64,000 nucleotides of DNA from JBALVT01 sp045110675 (GTDB lineage Bacteria; Pseudomonadota; Gammaproteobacteria; Pseudomonadales; Halieaceae), in NCBI GenBank assembly GCA_045110675.1, contig JBGCGJ010000006.1, positions 1 through 64,000 on the forward strand. The letters are read 5' to 3'. This document shows, piece by piece, positions 50,903-59,391 of the stretch. Position numbers and translations under genes: made by a program. Below the pieces are notes generated by a model. It made no database searches. It was not told where the DNA came from and worked only from the letters and a program-made list of their open reading frames with translations. Within the stretch, counting starts at the first letter, position 1. Every line of letters begins with the position of its first letter.

Positions 50903-50957
50903 AGTTAGGGAATTGCTATAAAAACAGTAGCTTAGTGCTTTTACTGAAAGTAGAGAG

Positions 50958-52400
50958 TCAAAAATCTGTCATCTCTTCGGGACGCCGAAGTTCAAATTTG
51001 CGAATTTTCTCTACCAGCGTTGTACGCTGCAAATTCAGCAGCTTCGCCGCCCGGGCAACGACCCAATCCGATTGCGCCAAAGCCTGCGCCATAAGGCTAG
51101 ATTCAATATCCGCCAGGTGCGGTTTCAGATCGATACCACCTGCGGGTAAAACAATCGAACTCGGCGCTGTGCCAAGTAGCTTCTCAGATGCTTCATCCGC
51201 AGCCTCTAACTGCTCAACGAACAATTCCTGATTTGGTCGAAACTTGTCCGGCAGATCAAACCACCGAACCAGTTTGTCAGGATGCAAAATTGCCAAGCGC
51301 TCGAGTAGATTGAACAATTCCCGAACATTCCCCGGCCAGTAGTATCTGGACAAACACTCCAAAGCACAGTCGCTGAGGCGGGGAACATCGCGATCTTCCA
51401 AGCCCAGTCGATTCAGATAGCCCTCGATAAGTACCGGGACATCTCCACTGCGCTCGCGCAACGGCGGAATTTCCACCGGAAATACGTTGAGACGATAAAA
51501 TAAGTCCATTCTAAACCGGCCTTCTGCCACCAGTTTGTCAAGATTCTGATGTGTGGCCGCGACAATTCTGACATTGGATTTAATTGTTTTGTGGCTGCCA
51601 ACACGCTCGAAACTTCTTTCTTGCAATACACGCAGCAACTTTACCTGCATATCCAATGGCATATCGCCAATTTCATCCAGAAACAAAGTGCCACCTTCGG
51701 CAATTTCAAAACGACCTTGGCGAGTACTGGTTGCACCAGTAAAAGCACCCTTTTCATGGCCAAACAGTTCCGATTCCAAAAGCTCCGCTGGTATGGCACC
51801 GCAGTTGATAGGTACAAACGGATGATCGCGTCTGTGGGATAACCGGTGCAAATTACGGGCGACCACTTCCTTGCCGGTACCCGATTCACCCGAAATCAAA
51901 ACCGAGGCATCAGTGCCGGCTACCTGCTTGATTAACTCACGTACTGCTTGAATTTCTTTACTACAACCGACCAAATTTCTGCGCAGAACACTTGAGGAGT
52001 CACCCGCAGCGCCTTGACGAGATGCGCTAAAGACCTCCGATTCATGAAGAGCACCAAGCAATTCTTTGTATCCCGCAGAAGCCGAAATCATGCCTTGCAG
52101 AGCTGATCGCAATGAGGGCGGAGGTTGAATGGTGACACCTTCACGCTCCATGAGAAAACAGGCGCAACTCAGGTTCATGTCGGAGATTACCCTATGGGCG
52201 GATGCCAAAATTTTAAAGTCGGGATCCGCCGCGACCAAGGTCACCATTATTTTCGGCAGCTCATCGATTAGCGCGCGCAGGGCGTCCTCGCTGGTTGCGA
52301 TGTAGGCGTCAAAGCCCAAGAATTTTACCAGCGAGGCAGTTCTCTCAGCGGTAACCGGATCAGAATCAATCACCACGACTGATGAGTCTTGATCTAACAT
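50958..52400 (-). CDS. fleQ: Flagellar master regulator FleQ/FlrA
   Basis: Sigma54-dependent activator at the top of the cascade, 480 residues. The N-terminal REC-like domain (about 5-115) lacks a clear phospho-acceptor, as in FleQ. The AAA+ domain is about 143-380: Walker A GESGTGKE (171-178), the sigma54 loop GAFTGA (218-223), VARNLH (180-185), which matches the c-di-GMP/ATP site region, and Walker B GGTLFLDEIGDMP. The C-terminal Fis-type HTH is ARAAKLLNLQRTTLVEKIRKF. The switch motif LFRS of Pseudomonas is LRRN here (139-142). Confidence 0.95.
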   Translation of the reverse strand: MLDQDSSVVVIDSDPVTAERTASLVKFLGFDAYIATSEDALRALIDELPKIMVTLVAADPDFKILASAHRVISDMNLSCACFLMEREGVTIQPPPSLRSALQGMISASAGYKELLGALHESEVFSASRQGAAGDSSSVLRRNLVGCSKEIQAVRELIKQVAGTDASVLISGESGTGKEVVARNLHRLSHRRDHPFVPINCGAIPAELLESELFGHEKGAFTGATSTRQGRFEIAEGGTLFLDEIGDMPLDMQVKLLRVLQERSFERVGSHKTIKSNVRIVAATHQNLDKLVAEGRFRMDLFYRLNVFPVEIPPLRERSGDVPVLIEGYLNRLGLEDRDVPRLSDCALECLSRYYWPGNVRELFNLLERLAILHPDKLVRWFDLPDKFRPNQELFVEQLEAADEASEKLLGTAPSSIVLPAGGIDLKPHLADIESSLMAQALAQSDWVVARAAKLLNLQRTTLVEKIRKFELRRPEEMTDF

Positions 52401-52891
52401 CCCTGTTTACCTTCGTTGAACAAATAGGCACCTAAGCTGACCAGGACAGGACAACTTATTTTTTAGCAGTAAAGATAATGTTTCTGAAGCGCGCGCAGGA
52501 GTTGAGATTACCAACAACGCGAATAGTTTACTTTCGGAGGGGGGACACCACGTCTTACGAAGCTGGCGCAACATAAGCTGAACATACTCAAACAAACGAT
52601 AGAGCTGCAAAGTCTTATTGAATCCCCAAAACATTTACTGGCTTTGGCGACGAAGACCAAATTGCACAGTAAAGCTTTTCATTATTATGCTCGAAAAACC
52701 CCTTTTTCTTTTCGCAGAAAGTAAGACTACTTCTTGATATAACTGAGATAGCGGAATAACTCAGTCAACAAGCCCTATAAAGCGTGTCTTAACATCTACT
52801 TCAAGATGGGTATAACAATAAACGAAAACAAGATTTGATAAATTCGTACGATTACGCAGATGTTTGTAAGTAATACTACTTAAGACTTTCG
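52401..52891 (-). other. 491-base gap upstream of fleQ
   Basis: AT-rich non-coding stretch that should carry the fleQ promoter. I see one imperfect inverted repeat (ACTGAG and CTCAGT, about 52743-52768) but no convincing sigma54 or sigma70 element. A 75-codon open frame at 52407-52634 has no recognisable protein features and I do not call it a gene. Confidence 0.4.
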
Positions 52892-53500
52892 TTACTCACC
52901 GGCTTTGAGAGCCATCTGAACCAGATCAGCGACGGAGCTGGCTTGCATCTTTTCAATTACGTTTCTTCGGTGAACCTCAACAGTTCTGCGGCTTATGTCG
53001 AGTATCCTGGCGATCATTTTGTTGGACTTACCCCGAACAATCCATTTCATCACCTCGTATTCACGCGGTGTTAAAAGGGTTATTCGTTGTTCTATCTGCG
53101 AACTCTGCAAACGCTCGTAGCGATTGCGCATATCGAGTTCCATAGCATTATTTACGCAGTTTAAGACAACTTTGGGCACCACTGGCTTCTCAATAAAATC
53201 CAGTGCTCCACCCTTAAGCGCTCGGACAGCCACCTGTACTTCATCTGATCCTGTGAGGAAAATTACGGGAGTTTTATTGCGCTGAGAGGCCAAAACATCC
53301 TGTAACTCCAGCCCATTCATACCGGGCATCATAATATCCAGGAGCAAACAACCACTGTTGTTAGGACTGTAGGTGACCAGGAAGTCTTCTGCCGAGGCAT
53401 AGGTTTCTACGCGTATATCTGCAGCCTGGAATACTTTTTCCAGTAAAATTCGAACAATTAAGTCGTCATCAACTACATATACCGCTGGCTCGGGTATCAT
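52892..53500 (-). CDS. Orphan response regulator, FixJ/NarL-like with LuxR HTH
   Basis: A 202-residue two-domain regulator. The receiver (1-120) has YVVDDDLIVR and phospho-acceptor Asp in LLLDIMMPGMNG, with Thr in FLTGSDE and Lys in DFIEKP. The LuxR/FixJ-type HTH (about 135-200) reads LTPREYEVMKWIVRGKSNKMIARILDISRRTVEVHRRNVIEKM. ATG 53500 has AAGGA eight bases before; the frame open to 53524 lacks a ribosome site. No histidine kinase gene is adjacent. Its place between the fliD operon and fleQ suggests flagellar control or input from elsewhere, which is inference. Confidence 0.88.
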   Translation of the reverse strand: MIPEPAVYVVDDDLIVRILLEKVFQAADIRVETYASAEDFLVTYSPNNSGCLLLDIMMPGMNGLELQDVLASQRNKTPVIFLTGSDEVQVAVRALKGGALDFIEKPVVPKVVLNCVNNAMELDMRNRYERLQSSQIEQRITLLTPREYEVMKWIVRGKSNKMIARILDISRRTVEVHRRNVIEKMQASSVADLVQMALKAGE

Positions 53501-53655
53501 TCTTACATTCCTTCTAAGAGCCATCCATAAAACTGTCTTTGCTGCCAGGCAGCAGTGCCACTAACCCGAGAGAGTACGGTTCGGAACTAACGATAGCAAC
53601 TGATGAATATCAGATTATTATTCGCGGTTCAGATTCTTGTTAATCCTAAATGCGC

Positions 53656-53677
53656 AAAAAACCTTATTTTTAAGGGG
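53656..53677 (-). terminator. Terminator-like hairpin upstream of the orphan regulator
   Basis: On the minus strand CCTTA-AAAA-TAAGG followed by six T. It lies in the 376-base gap (53501-53876) between the PilZ gene and the regulator. A TATAAT box at 53738-53743 with no good -35 lies about 60 bases before it, so a short RNA or an attenuated leader is possible. A second small hairpin (ACTCCT/AGGAGT, 53859-53873) follows the PilZ stop. Confidence 0.35.
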
Positions 53678-53876
53678 TTAAATACACAGGTAGAAATTTT
53701 CTCACATTTTATTGCTAGCGGGAGACAGCAAAAAATCATTATAACGTAACAAAACTGCGGTACGGAGCACATTTTGATTAATTTTTCATTGTAGTTCTAA
53801 AACCAGGACCAGAGCAGACGTCAAAAATTTGGCTATATCGATATCATTCTTCTAACAAACTCCTTAAAGGAGTAGT

Positions 53877-54455
53877 TCATTCATCATCACCCATGGGCCT
53901 CTTGGATTTACTAAACGCTATCGCCCGGCGGTGATGCCTGAATATCAGCTTGTCTAACCAACTTTGAGCGGAACCGGATAACCCCAAGTAGCTAACCAGC
54001 GCCGAACCAGAGCGGTACTGTTCCTCGCTAGTTTGCACCTTCCCGTAAAAACACAGTGGTTTGGGCGTTCCGTGTTGAATGTACACCTGCACAAACACTA
54101 TGGTACCGGGCGCTGGGACGTTGCTGCCATTCCACCGAATATCTGTGGAGGAAATAGTTACCTCGGACTTTTCGGGGATTTCCAGTTGTTGATAAATCAG
54201 CTGGCTGACTAAATCCAGCAGCAAATTAACTTTAAGATCCAGTCGAGCGACCTCTTGAGAGAGGCCAATTTCATCGTCAGATGCATCGGTGGAAAAAGCG
54301 GCCAGTGCCGAGACTGCGCGAAGAAACGCCTCGTTGGATTCGTTGACCAGTGCCAGACGAGAATCGTCAGGCTGATAGTCCACCGGTTTCCAGTCGATCG
54401 AAATATTGTCTGTGAAAGTTAAGCCACCGATCTCGGTTTGGGCATTATCTGACAT
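53877..54455 (-). CDS. Atypical PilZ-like protein (tPilZ/XCC6012-type)
   Basis: A 192-residue protein at the end of the fliD-fliS-fliT operon. It has a long helix with heptad character (about 70-95, VARLDLKVNLLLDLVSQLIYQQL), then a barrel-like part with ISSTDIRWNG and TIVFVQVYIQ and YRSGSALVSYLGLS. The c-di-GMP signatures RxxxR and DxSxxG are not clearly present, as in atypical tetrameric PilZ proteins. The ATG at 54455 is preferred over GTG 54467. It may regulate filament assembly or output of the motor; ligand binding is doubtful. Confidence 0.6.
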   Translation of the reverse strand: MSDNAQTEIGGLTFTDNISIDWKPVDYQPDDSRLALVNESNEAFLRAVSALAAFSTDASDDEIGLSQEVARLDLKVNLLLDLVSQLIYQQLEIPEKSEVTISSTDIRWNGSNVPAPGTIVFVQVYIQHGTPKPLCFYGKVQTSEEQYRSGSALVSYLGLSGSAQSWLDKLIFRHHRRAIAFSKSKRPMGDDE

Positions 54456-54537
54456 AGCTGGTAACACCTTGTCGTTGCTGCGGGCAGTCTGTCAGAAGGC
54501 TTATAGCAAGATCAACAACTCTTTGGGTAACGCACGC

Positions 54538-54903
54538 TTAATGGGTAGCGCCAACGTCGCGATAACTGCCCAGTGCATTTCGATTGCGGGTATGTTTCCG
54601 GCCTTCTTCCATTACCAGGTCGCGAGCAACTTTTAGCTTTGCCATCAACTCTTCGTTCAGATGCAACAGAGCTGCCATAGCCTCGGCGAACACCTCTGCG
54701 TCTGAACCCGTAACAGAGGAGTTTTCAAAACACGCAGCCAGATCTTCGCGTCTTTCCATCTCTCGCTCGGCAACCTGCTCCCATTGTCCGTCCTCAGCGA
54801 GACTCAACATCTTCTTGGTCAACGACAAAACATGGGCGAGACGTCTACAATGATCTATCTGACCGGGTGCGGCGGAATCTTGTGGCATTGAGACCATTGT
54901 CAT
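54538..54903 (-). CDS. fliT: FliT-like flagellar chaperone
   Basis: A 121-residue helical protein, first 15 residues flexible, then helices with LAHVLSLTKKMLSLAEDGQWEQVAEREMERREDLAACF and a C-terminal LNEELMAKLKVARDLVMEEGRKHTRN. The W-x-x-V-x-x-x-E-x-x-R pattern is typical of FliT/FliT-like FliD chaperones. The start overlaps the fliS stop by four bases (GAGG upstream), fitting the fliD-fliS-fliT order. Confidence 0.85.
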   Translation of the reverse strand: MTMVSMPQDSAAPGQIDHCRRLAHVLSLTKKMLSLAEDGQWEQVAEREMERREDLAACFENSSVTGSDAEVFAEAMAALLHLNEELMAKLKVARDLVMEEGRKHTRNRNALGSYRDVGATH

Positions 54904-55292
54904 ACTGTCCTCGCATTAATTGGAATGGCTTCCCAACCTGCACGAATCTCCATCAAAATCGCACTCACCTCTTCAAGTGGAGCAATATCCGAAGCCAGGT
55001 TTGCCTGCATCAAAAGCTGCTCCATATAGTCGTAGAGCGAGGCGAGATTACCGGCGATTTCACCGCCTGCGTTATGGTCCAAGCTGGCTCGCAAACTATC
55101 AACAATCGCGATCACACTGCTCAATAATTCTCCTTTACGGCTAATCTCGCCGCGCATGATAGAACCTCTTGCCGAGGCTACCCGATCCATGGCGCCAGTA
55201 ATCAACATCGAAATCAGCTGATGTGGATTGGCATCCATGATGCCCCCCTGAACACCGATGGCTTTATATTGCTGTAAGGCTGCTTGGTTCAT
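54900..55292 (-). CDS. fliS: Flagellin export chaperone FliS
   Basis: A 130-residue helical chaperone that binds the flagellin C-terminus. The core LISMLITGAMDRVASARGSIMRGEISRKGELLSSVIAIVDSLRASLDHNAGGEIAGNLASLYDYMEQLLMQANL-type pattern is seen, with the N-terminal Tyr (AALQQYKAIGVQG) region intact. It is 18 bases after fliD. Confidence 0.95.
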   Translation of the reverse strand: MNQAALQQYKAIGVQGGIMDANPHQLISMLITGAMDRVASARGSIMRGEISRKGELLSSVIAIVDSLRASLDHNAGGEIAGNLASLYDYMEQLLMQANLASDIAPLEEVSAILMEIRAGWEAIPINARTV

Positions 55293-55310
55293 GTATCACC
55301 TCGTTATTAC

Positions 55311-57353
55311 TTATTGTGAGTTTCCGAGCAACTGCCCGGCTCCCGGTAAGGAAGCCAGCTGTTGTGTCAAAAAACTACTGGTTGTTTGCAGCTGCGCCAG
55401 GAGTCCATCCAAAGCGTTAAACTGCGAGCGGAATCTTGCCTCCAGAACCTCCATTCGGCGATCCAGGATTTCTCTTCTTTCTTCAATGTCATCGACTCGA
55501 TCTTGAAGACCATCGGTACGGGAATCGAGTGGTCCATCGGATTCCAGGAATCCGGTCAGGATGGAATCTAGCTGATAGGCCAGACCTCGGGAAAAATCAA
55601 CGGTTCCTCTGGCGCCAAGTGCACCGCCATCAATCAGTAATTGCAGGCCCTCCGTGTCGCTGCCGATTCCACCGGTAAGGATTTGACCGGTGCCGGTAGC
55701 TGCGATGCCGCCAATAGTACCCGCAACGTCTACGCCGTCTGTGCCATTGACTGCACTCAGACCAAGCTGAGCGGCCGTGTTGGTATCAACTGCCGTTATC
55801 TCAACTCGCGAGCCGGAACCAAAACGATCTGAGGTAATTTCGAAACGATCAACGTTATAGACAACGGATACCGAAACGCCGTCAGCTGACAATGCACTAT
55901 CGCCATTAATGCGAGATTGCAATTCTGCGGCCAGAGCGTCACCGGAAGCATATACACCCTGGGTCAGGGCAATACTAGCGCTGGAGATCCCATCGACGGA
56001 GATCGTAAAATTATCGTTGTCCGCATCAATTGTCGCGGGAAACGCACTTACCGCCCCCACCAATTGTCCCTTGGTAGCCACCTGGGTGATATCAACCGCG
56101 TAACTGTTCACCACGGTTTCATCCGTGGAACTTAGATAATTTACCCCGCTGTCCGTTGGGAGGCCCACCGCCGCGAAAAGTCCGACAATATCGTCAAAGT
56201 TTTGTCCAAGTACAGTGTCCAACTTGGTAGCGTCAACCTCCAAAGTGCCATCATTCTGCGTGGTTACGCCAATTTCACTGAGGCTACTAAAAGGTCCATT
56301 GAAACCGTCGACGGCATTGGTTAACGTCTGGCGCACCTGCGCGACAATAGACCTCGCTGAAAAGTCTCCCTGCAGGGCGCCGGCATTGCCGGTGGCAGCA
56401 TCATAGGAACTCAAGCTGTTTACGGTTTCGATAAAACTGTTGTAACCGGCAACAAAGTCGGTGATTAACTCGGTGATGCCCTCGCGATCTTCCGCGATAC
56501 TGATAGACAGGGGAGTCGCCCCCGTTACATCTTTTAGGGTTAAGTCCACACCATCGATAACATCGTTGGGGCTGTTAGTCGCACTGTTAATCGTAAGACC
56601 ATTCACCGTAAATATGGCGTCCTGGCCGGCAACGGTCTGCTCTACGTTCGTCGCTGCCGCGTTAAATGCCAATGCAGAAAGGCCGCTGATATCGGTATCG
56701 TTGCCATCACCTGAATCTGCCACGCTAATTTCCAGGCTATTTTCTTCGCCGCTTTGATCCGAGTTCAGCAGCAATCGAAAGCCACTACCATCATTCACGA
56801 TCGCCGCGGACACGCCAATGTTAGATTCATTGATCGCGTCGCGAAGTCCCTCGAGGGTATTGTTACTGCTGTCGATGGTCAGAGTCGCAACACCTCTTTC
56901 AGGGTTGACGGCAAATCCGTTGTAAGCCTCGGGCCCCGGATCTGGCGAGGTGTAGTCAGTGGTACCGAAGCGAATGGTCAACACTCCGGTCCCGACCGTA
57001 TCGGTCACTGAAGAGTAGCTGCCACTTGCCAGCGAGTGGGCTTTCGCCAGCTGGCTGACACCTACATCGTAACTAGCTGCAGCAACGGGGCCATTTGAGG
57101 TGACTTCTAAAATATCGGAGTCACTTGAGGTTGTGGTTCTCTGACTAAACCTCGAAACATCATTCAAGCTCGATAGCGTACCTTGAAACGACGCGAGTGC
57201 GCCCTTGAACGAACCAAATGCGGAAAGCTGAGCCGTTAGCTGAAATTCCTCTCGGGTCAAGCGGTTGGCAGTGGGCGCTCGTTCGGCCGCCACTAATTGT
57301 GTCACCAGGCCCTCAATATCCAGTCCCGACCCTACACCTGCTGCCGTAATCAT
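55311..57353 (-). CDS. fliD: Flagellar filament cap protein FliD
   Basis: Filament-capping protein (HAP2) of 680 residues, longer than the usual 450-550 because of extra variable-domain material. The N-terminus, MITAAGVGSGLDIEGLVTQLVAAERAP, and the C-terminal helix, RREILDRRMEVLEARFRSQFNALDGLLAQLQTTSSFLTQQL, are standard. The middle domains contain D2-D3-type repeats of short beta motifs. A sigma54 promoter lies 88 bases upstream. It is first gene of fliD-fliS-fliT-PilZ. Confidence 0.95.
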   Translation of the reverse strand: MITAAGVGSGLDIEGLVTQLVAAERAPTANRLTREEFQLTAQLSAFGSFKGALASFQGTLSSLNDVSRFSQRTTTSSDSDILEVTSNGPVAAASYDVGVSQLAKAHSLASGSYSSVTDTVGTGVLTIRFGTTDYTSPDPGPEAYNGFAVNPERGVATLTIDSSNNTLEGLRDAINESNIGVSAAIVNDGSGFRLLLNSDQSGEENSLEISVADSGDGNDTDISGLSALAFNAAATNVEQTVAGQDAIFTVNGLTINSATNSPNDVIDGVDLTLKDVTGATPLSISIAEDREGITELITDFVAGYNSFIETVNSLSSYDAATGNAGALQGDFSARSIVAQVRQTLTNAVDGFNGPFSSLSEIGVTTQNDGTLEVDATKLDTVLGQNFDDIVGLFAAVGLPTDSGVNYLSSTDETVVNSYAVDITQVATKGQLVGAVSAFPATIDADNDNFTISVDGISSASIALTQGVYASGDALAAELQSRINGDSALSADGVSVSVVYNVDRFEITSDRFGSGSRVEITAVDTNTAAQLGLSAVNGTDGVDVAGTIGGIAATGTGQILTGGIGSDTEGLQLLIDGGALGARGTVDFSRGLAYQLDSILTGFLESDGPLDSRTDGLQDRVDDIEERREILDRRMEVLEARFRSQFNALDGLLAQLQTTSSFLTQQLASLPGAGQLLGNSQ

Positions 57354-57440
57354 TTGCTTCTCCCACTTCCATTAGCATCAAAAAATGCATCGCTAACCAC
57401 GGGCAAAATAAAATTAACTTTTGCCGCCAGCTCTAATGAA

Positions 57441-57457
57441 TGCAAAGTCGATGCCAA
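57441..57457 (-). promoter_or_regulatory. Sigma54 promoter of fliD
   Basis: TTGGCAT-CGACT-TTGCA on the minus strand, with GG-N10-GC spacing, is close to the RpoN consensus. It lies in the 127-base gap between flaG and fliD. Confidence 0.75.
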
Positions 57458-57480
57458 GTCAGCACTATTGAACACAACTG

Positions 57481-57873
57481 CTAACTTTCCTGATCCATAA
57501 ATAACCCAACGGTCGAATCTGGCGCTTGCTCGGCGATAAATTTCGCCATTGCAACCGCTTCTTCAGAAGGCATCTGACGTATTACTTCGTCTGTTGCTCG
57601 ATCTCTAACCGTTACGATGCTGGTTCCACTATTAACATCGACCTTAAATTCCAGATCGCGTGAAACACTTTGAGTAAATTCGGAAATTTTTTCGATAGCC
57701 TGCAATGTTTCAAGCTCATTCGCGTCGCTATCAGCTTCTTGCGGTGATACTTTGCCGCTCAAAGGCACATCTTGCCGCTGTTTTTCAGGTGCCGCAGCCG
57801 TTTTTTCTACCGCGTTTACCACCTTGGGAGTCATAGTTATATTGTTACTACTAACAATCCCTATATCTATCAT
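57481..57873 (-). CDS. flaG: FlaG-family protein
   Basis: A 130-residue protein with the FlaG C-terminal domain (about 65-120): LEFKVDVNSGTSIVTVRDRATDEVIRQMPSEEAVAMAKFI. The N-terminal half is flexible. FlaG proteins affect filament length through FliD or flagellin. ATG 57873 has GGAGG eight bases before. It follows fliC, with the fliC terminator between, so it may depend on read-through or its own weak promoter. Confidence 0.85.
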   Translation of the reverse strand: MIDIGIVSSNNITMTPKVVNAVEKTAAAPEKQRQDVPLSGKVSPQEADSDANELETLQAIEKISEFTQSVSRDLEFKVDVNSGTSIVTVRDRATDEVIRQMPSEEAVAMAKFIAEQAPDSTVGLFMDQES

Positions 57874-57930
57874 GTCTTGATCCTCCTTCAGGTGCGAAAG
57901 CACCGTCAGTCAGCTTGAATCTTCTTGGCA

Positions 57931-57955
57931 AAAAAGGGGCGGATGACCGCCCCTT
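57931..57955 (-). terminator. fliC terminator
   Basis: On the minus strand AAGGGGCGG pairs with CCGCCCCTT (loop of four), followed by TTTTTT. It is about 35 bases after the fliC stop and upstream of flaG. Confidence 0.85.
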
Positions 57956-57988
57956 CTCATTACTCAAGAGTTGGCGCTTTTAGTCTCC

Positions 57989-59143
57989 TTACTGGAGAAG
58001 AGCCAAAACGTTCTGTGGAGCTGAGTTAGCCTGCGACAACATCGCAGTACCAGCCTGCTGCAGAATCTGAGCACGGGTCAGATTGGCAGTTTCCATTGCG
58101 AAGTCAGTATCCTGAATTCGTGAACGGGCAGCTGATAAGTTTTCAGATGTAGTCTGAACATTGGCCACTACAGATTCAAAACGGTTTTGAATCGCACCTA
58201 ATGTTGCACGAGCGGAGTTAACAGATGTCAGTGCGCTATCCACCAAATCAATGGCGGTTTGTGCACCGGCAAAGTTACCTACTGTAAGAGTATCGATTCC
58301 AGTAGTTGTTGTGAGTGTCGCAAACGCAGCATTGGCAAAACCTGCTTCTGTCGCATCATTCGCAGTACCAGCAATCGTGATAGCCGCTTCGCTGTTCAGG
58401 CTTAGCTGTCCAGTTGCTCCGTCATAAGCTGCGCCAACACCAGTTTGCTGAGACACATTGTTTATTGCATTAACCAATTGTCCAGCTCGCTCAGCAGCAC
58501 TTCCTGCGCCGGCGATTGCACCAATGTCAGTACCGTTAATAGTTACACCACCAGCGGCGATAGCAGTTGCAAAGCCTGTTAAACCGGAAGCCGCAACAGC
58601 AAGACCTGCACTGGTGTTCTGAGTCACACTACCCAAAGCTGCAGTGTTTGCATCCGTTGTAGCCGCTACAGTGATAGTCTCACCAGAGTTAGCACCCACC
58701 TGAAATACAGCACCGGTGAAGCTGCCATCAAGCAGTGCTACACCGTTAAATTGAGTTTGGTCAGCAACACGATCGATTTCACTCAGCAACTGGGTCACCT
58801 CAGTTTGCAGAGCATTACGGTCACTTGCCGAGTTTGTAGCGTTTGAAGATTGCACCGCCAGCTCACGAATCCGTTGTAAGTTGTTAGTAACTTCTTGCAA
58901 AGCACCCTCAGCCGTTTGCGCCAGTGAAATACCGTCGTTGGCATTTCGACCAGCCTGATTAAGACCTTTAATTTGTGTAGTGAAGCGTTCGGCGATCGCA
59001 AGTCCTGCCGCGTCATCCTTCGCGCTGTTAATACGCAAGCCTGAGGACAGACGTTGCAATGAAGTGTTCAAGTCACCTTGCGAACTGTTCAAATTTCGCT
59101 GGGCGTTGAGTGATGCGATGTTCGTATTTATTACTTGTGCCAT
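57989..59143 (-). CDS. fliC: Flagellin FliC
   Basis: The filament subunit, 384 residues; the only flagellin in the window. The D0-D1 N-terminus is MAQVINTNIASLNAQRNLNSSQ and LSSGLRINSAKDDAAGLAIAERF; the C-terminal D1-D0 ends SANLTRAQILQQAGTAMLSQANSAPQNVLALLQ-like (I see QAGTAMLSQAN and PQNVLALLQ). The variable centre (about 175-290) is short. GAGGG lies eight bases before the ATG, and the frame continues upstream to 59269 only by chance. A sigma28 promoter is 112 bases upstream. Confidence 0.97.
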   Translation of the reverse strand: MAQVINTNIASLNAQRNLNSSQGDLNTSLQRLSSGLRINSAKDDAAGLAIAERFTTQIKGLNQAGRNANDGISLAQTAEGALQEVTNNLQRIRELAVQSSNATNSASDRNALQTEVTQLLSEIDRVADQTQFNGVALLDGSFTGAVFQVGANSGETITVAATTDANTAALGSVTQNTSAGLAVAASGLTGFATAIAAGGVTINGTDIGAIAGAGSAAERAGQLVNAINNVSQQTGVGAAYDGATGQLSLNSEAAITIAGTANDATEAGFANAAFATLTTTTGIDTLTVGNFAGAQTAIDLVDSALTSVNSARATLGAIQNRFESVVANVQTTSENLSAARSRIQDTDFAMETANLTRAQILQQAGTAMLSQANSAPQNVLALLQ

Positions 59144-59254
59144 GGGTTTATCCCTCTGTTTTTCACCGTACCGCCAGCAGTTGGTCAGTTTGAACGGTTT
59201 TATTTTCCTATTGGAATCACATATCGACTGTGGTCCACACTGCCGACACCTTAT

Positions 59255-59281
59255 TTGTCGACGGCACAATAGAAAACTTTA
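59255..59281 (-). promoter_or_regulatory. Sigma28 (FliA) promoter of fliC
   Basis: TAAAGTTT (perfect -35), 11-base spacer, then GTCGACAA (-10, six of eight against GCCGATAA) on the minus strand. This is the expected class IV flagellin promoter and supports activity of the FliA encoded at 30922. Confidence 0.82.
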
Positions 59282-59344
59282 GGATAATTTGAATATTTGT
59301 TGGCTAAAGGCTTGGCAAGGGGTTGAAATTGTTCTAGCAAGCCT

Positions 59345-59369
59345 AAAAGCGCCGCTAGTGGCGCTTTTT
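59345..59369 (-). terminator. flgL terminator
   Basis: AAAAGCGCC-GCTAGT-GGCGCTTTT forms a perfect 9-bp stem with T tracts on both strands, about 22 bases past the flgL stop. It separates the flgL operon from fliC. Confidence 0.85.
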
Positions 59370-59391
59370 CTATAGGAAGAACCCTACAAGA

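Noticed and set aside
52407..52634. 75-codon minus-strand frame just before fleQ
   Set aside because: No protein-like features, no ribosome site and unusual composition; more likely the fleQ promoter region.
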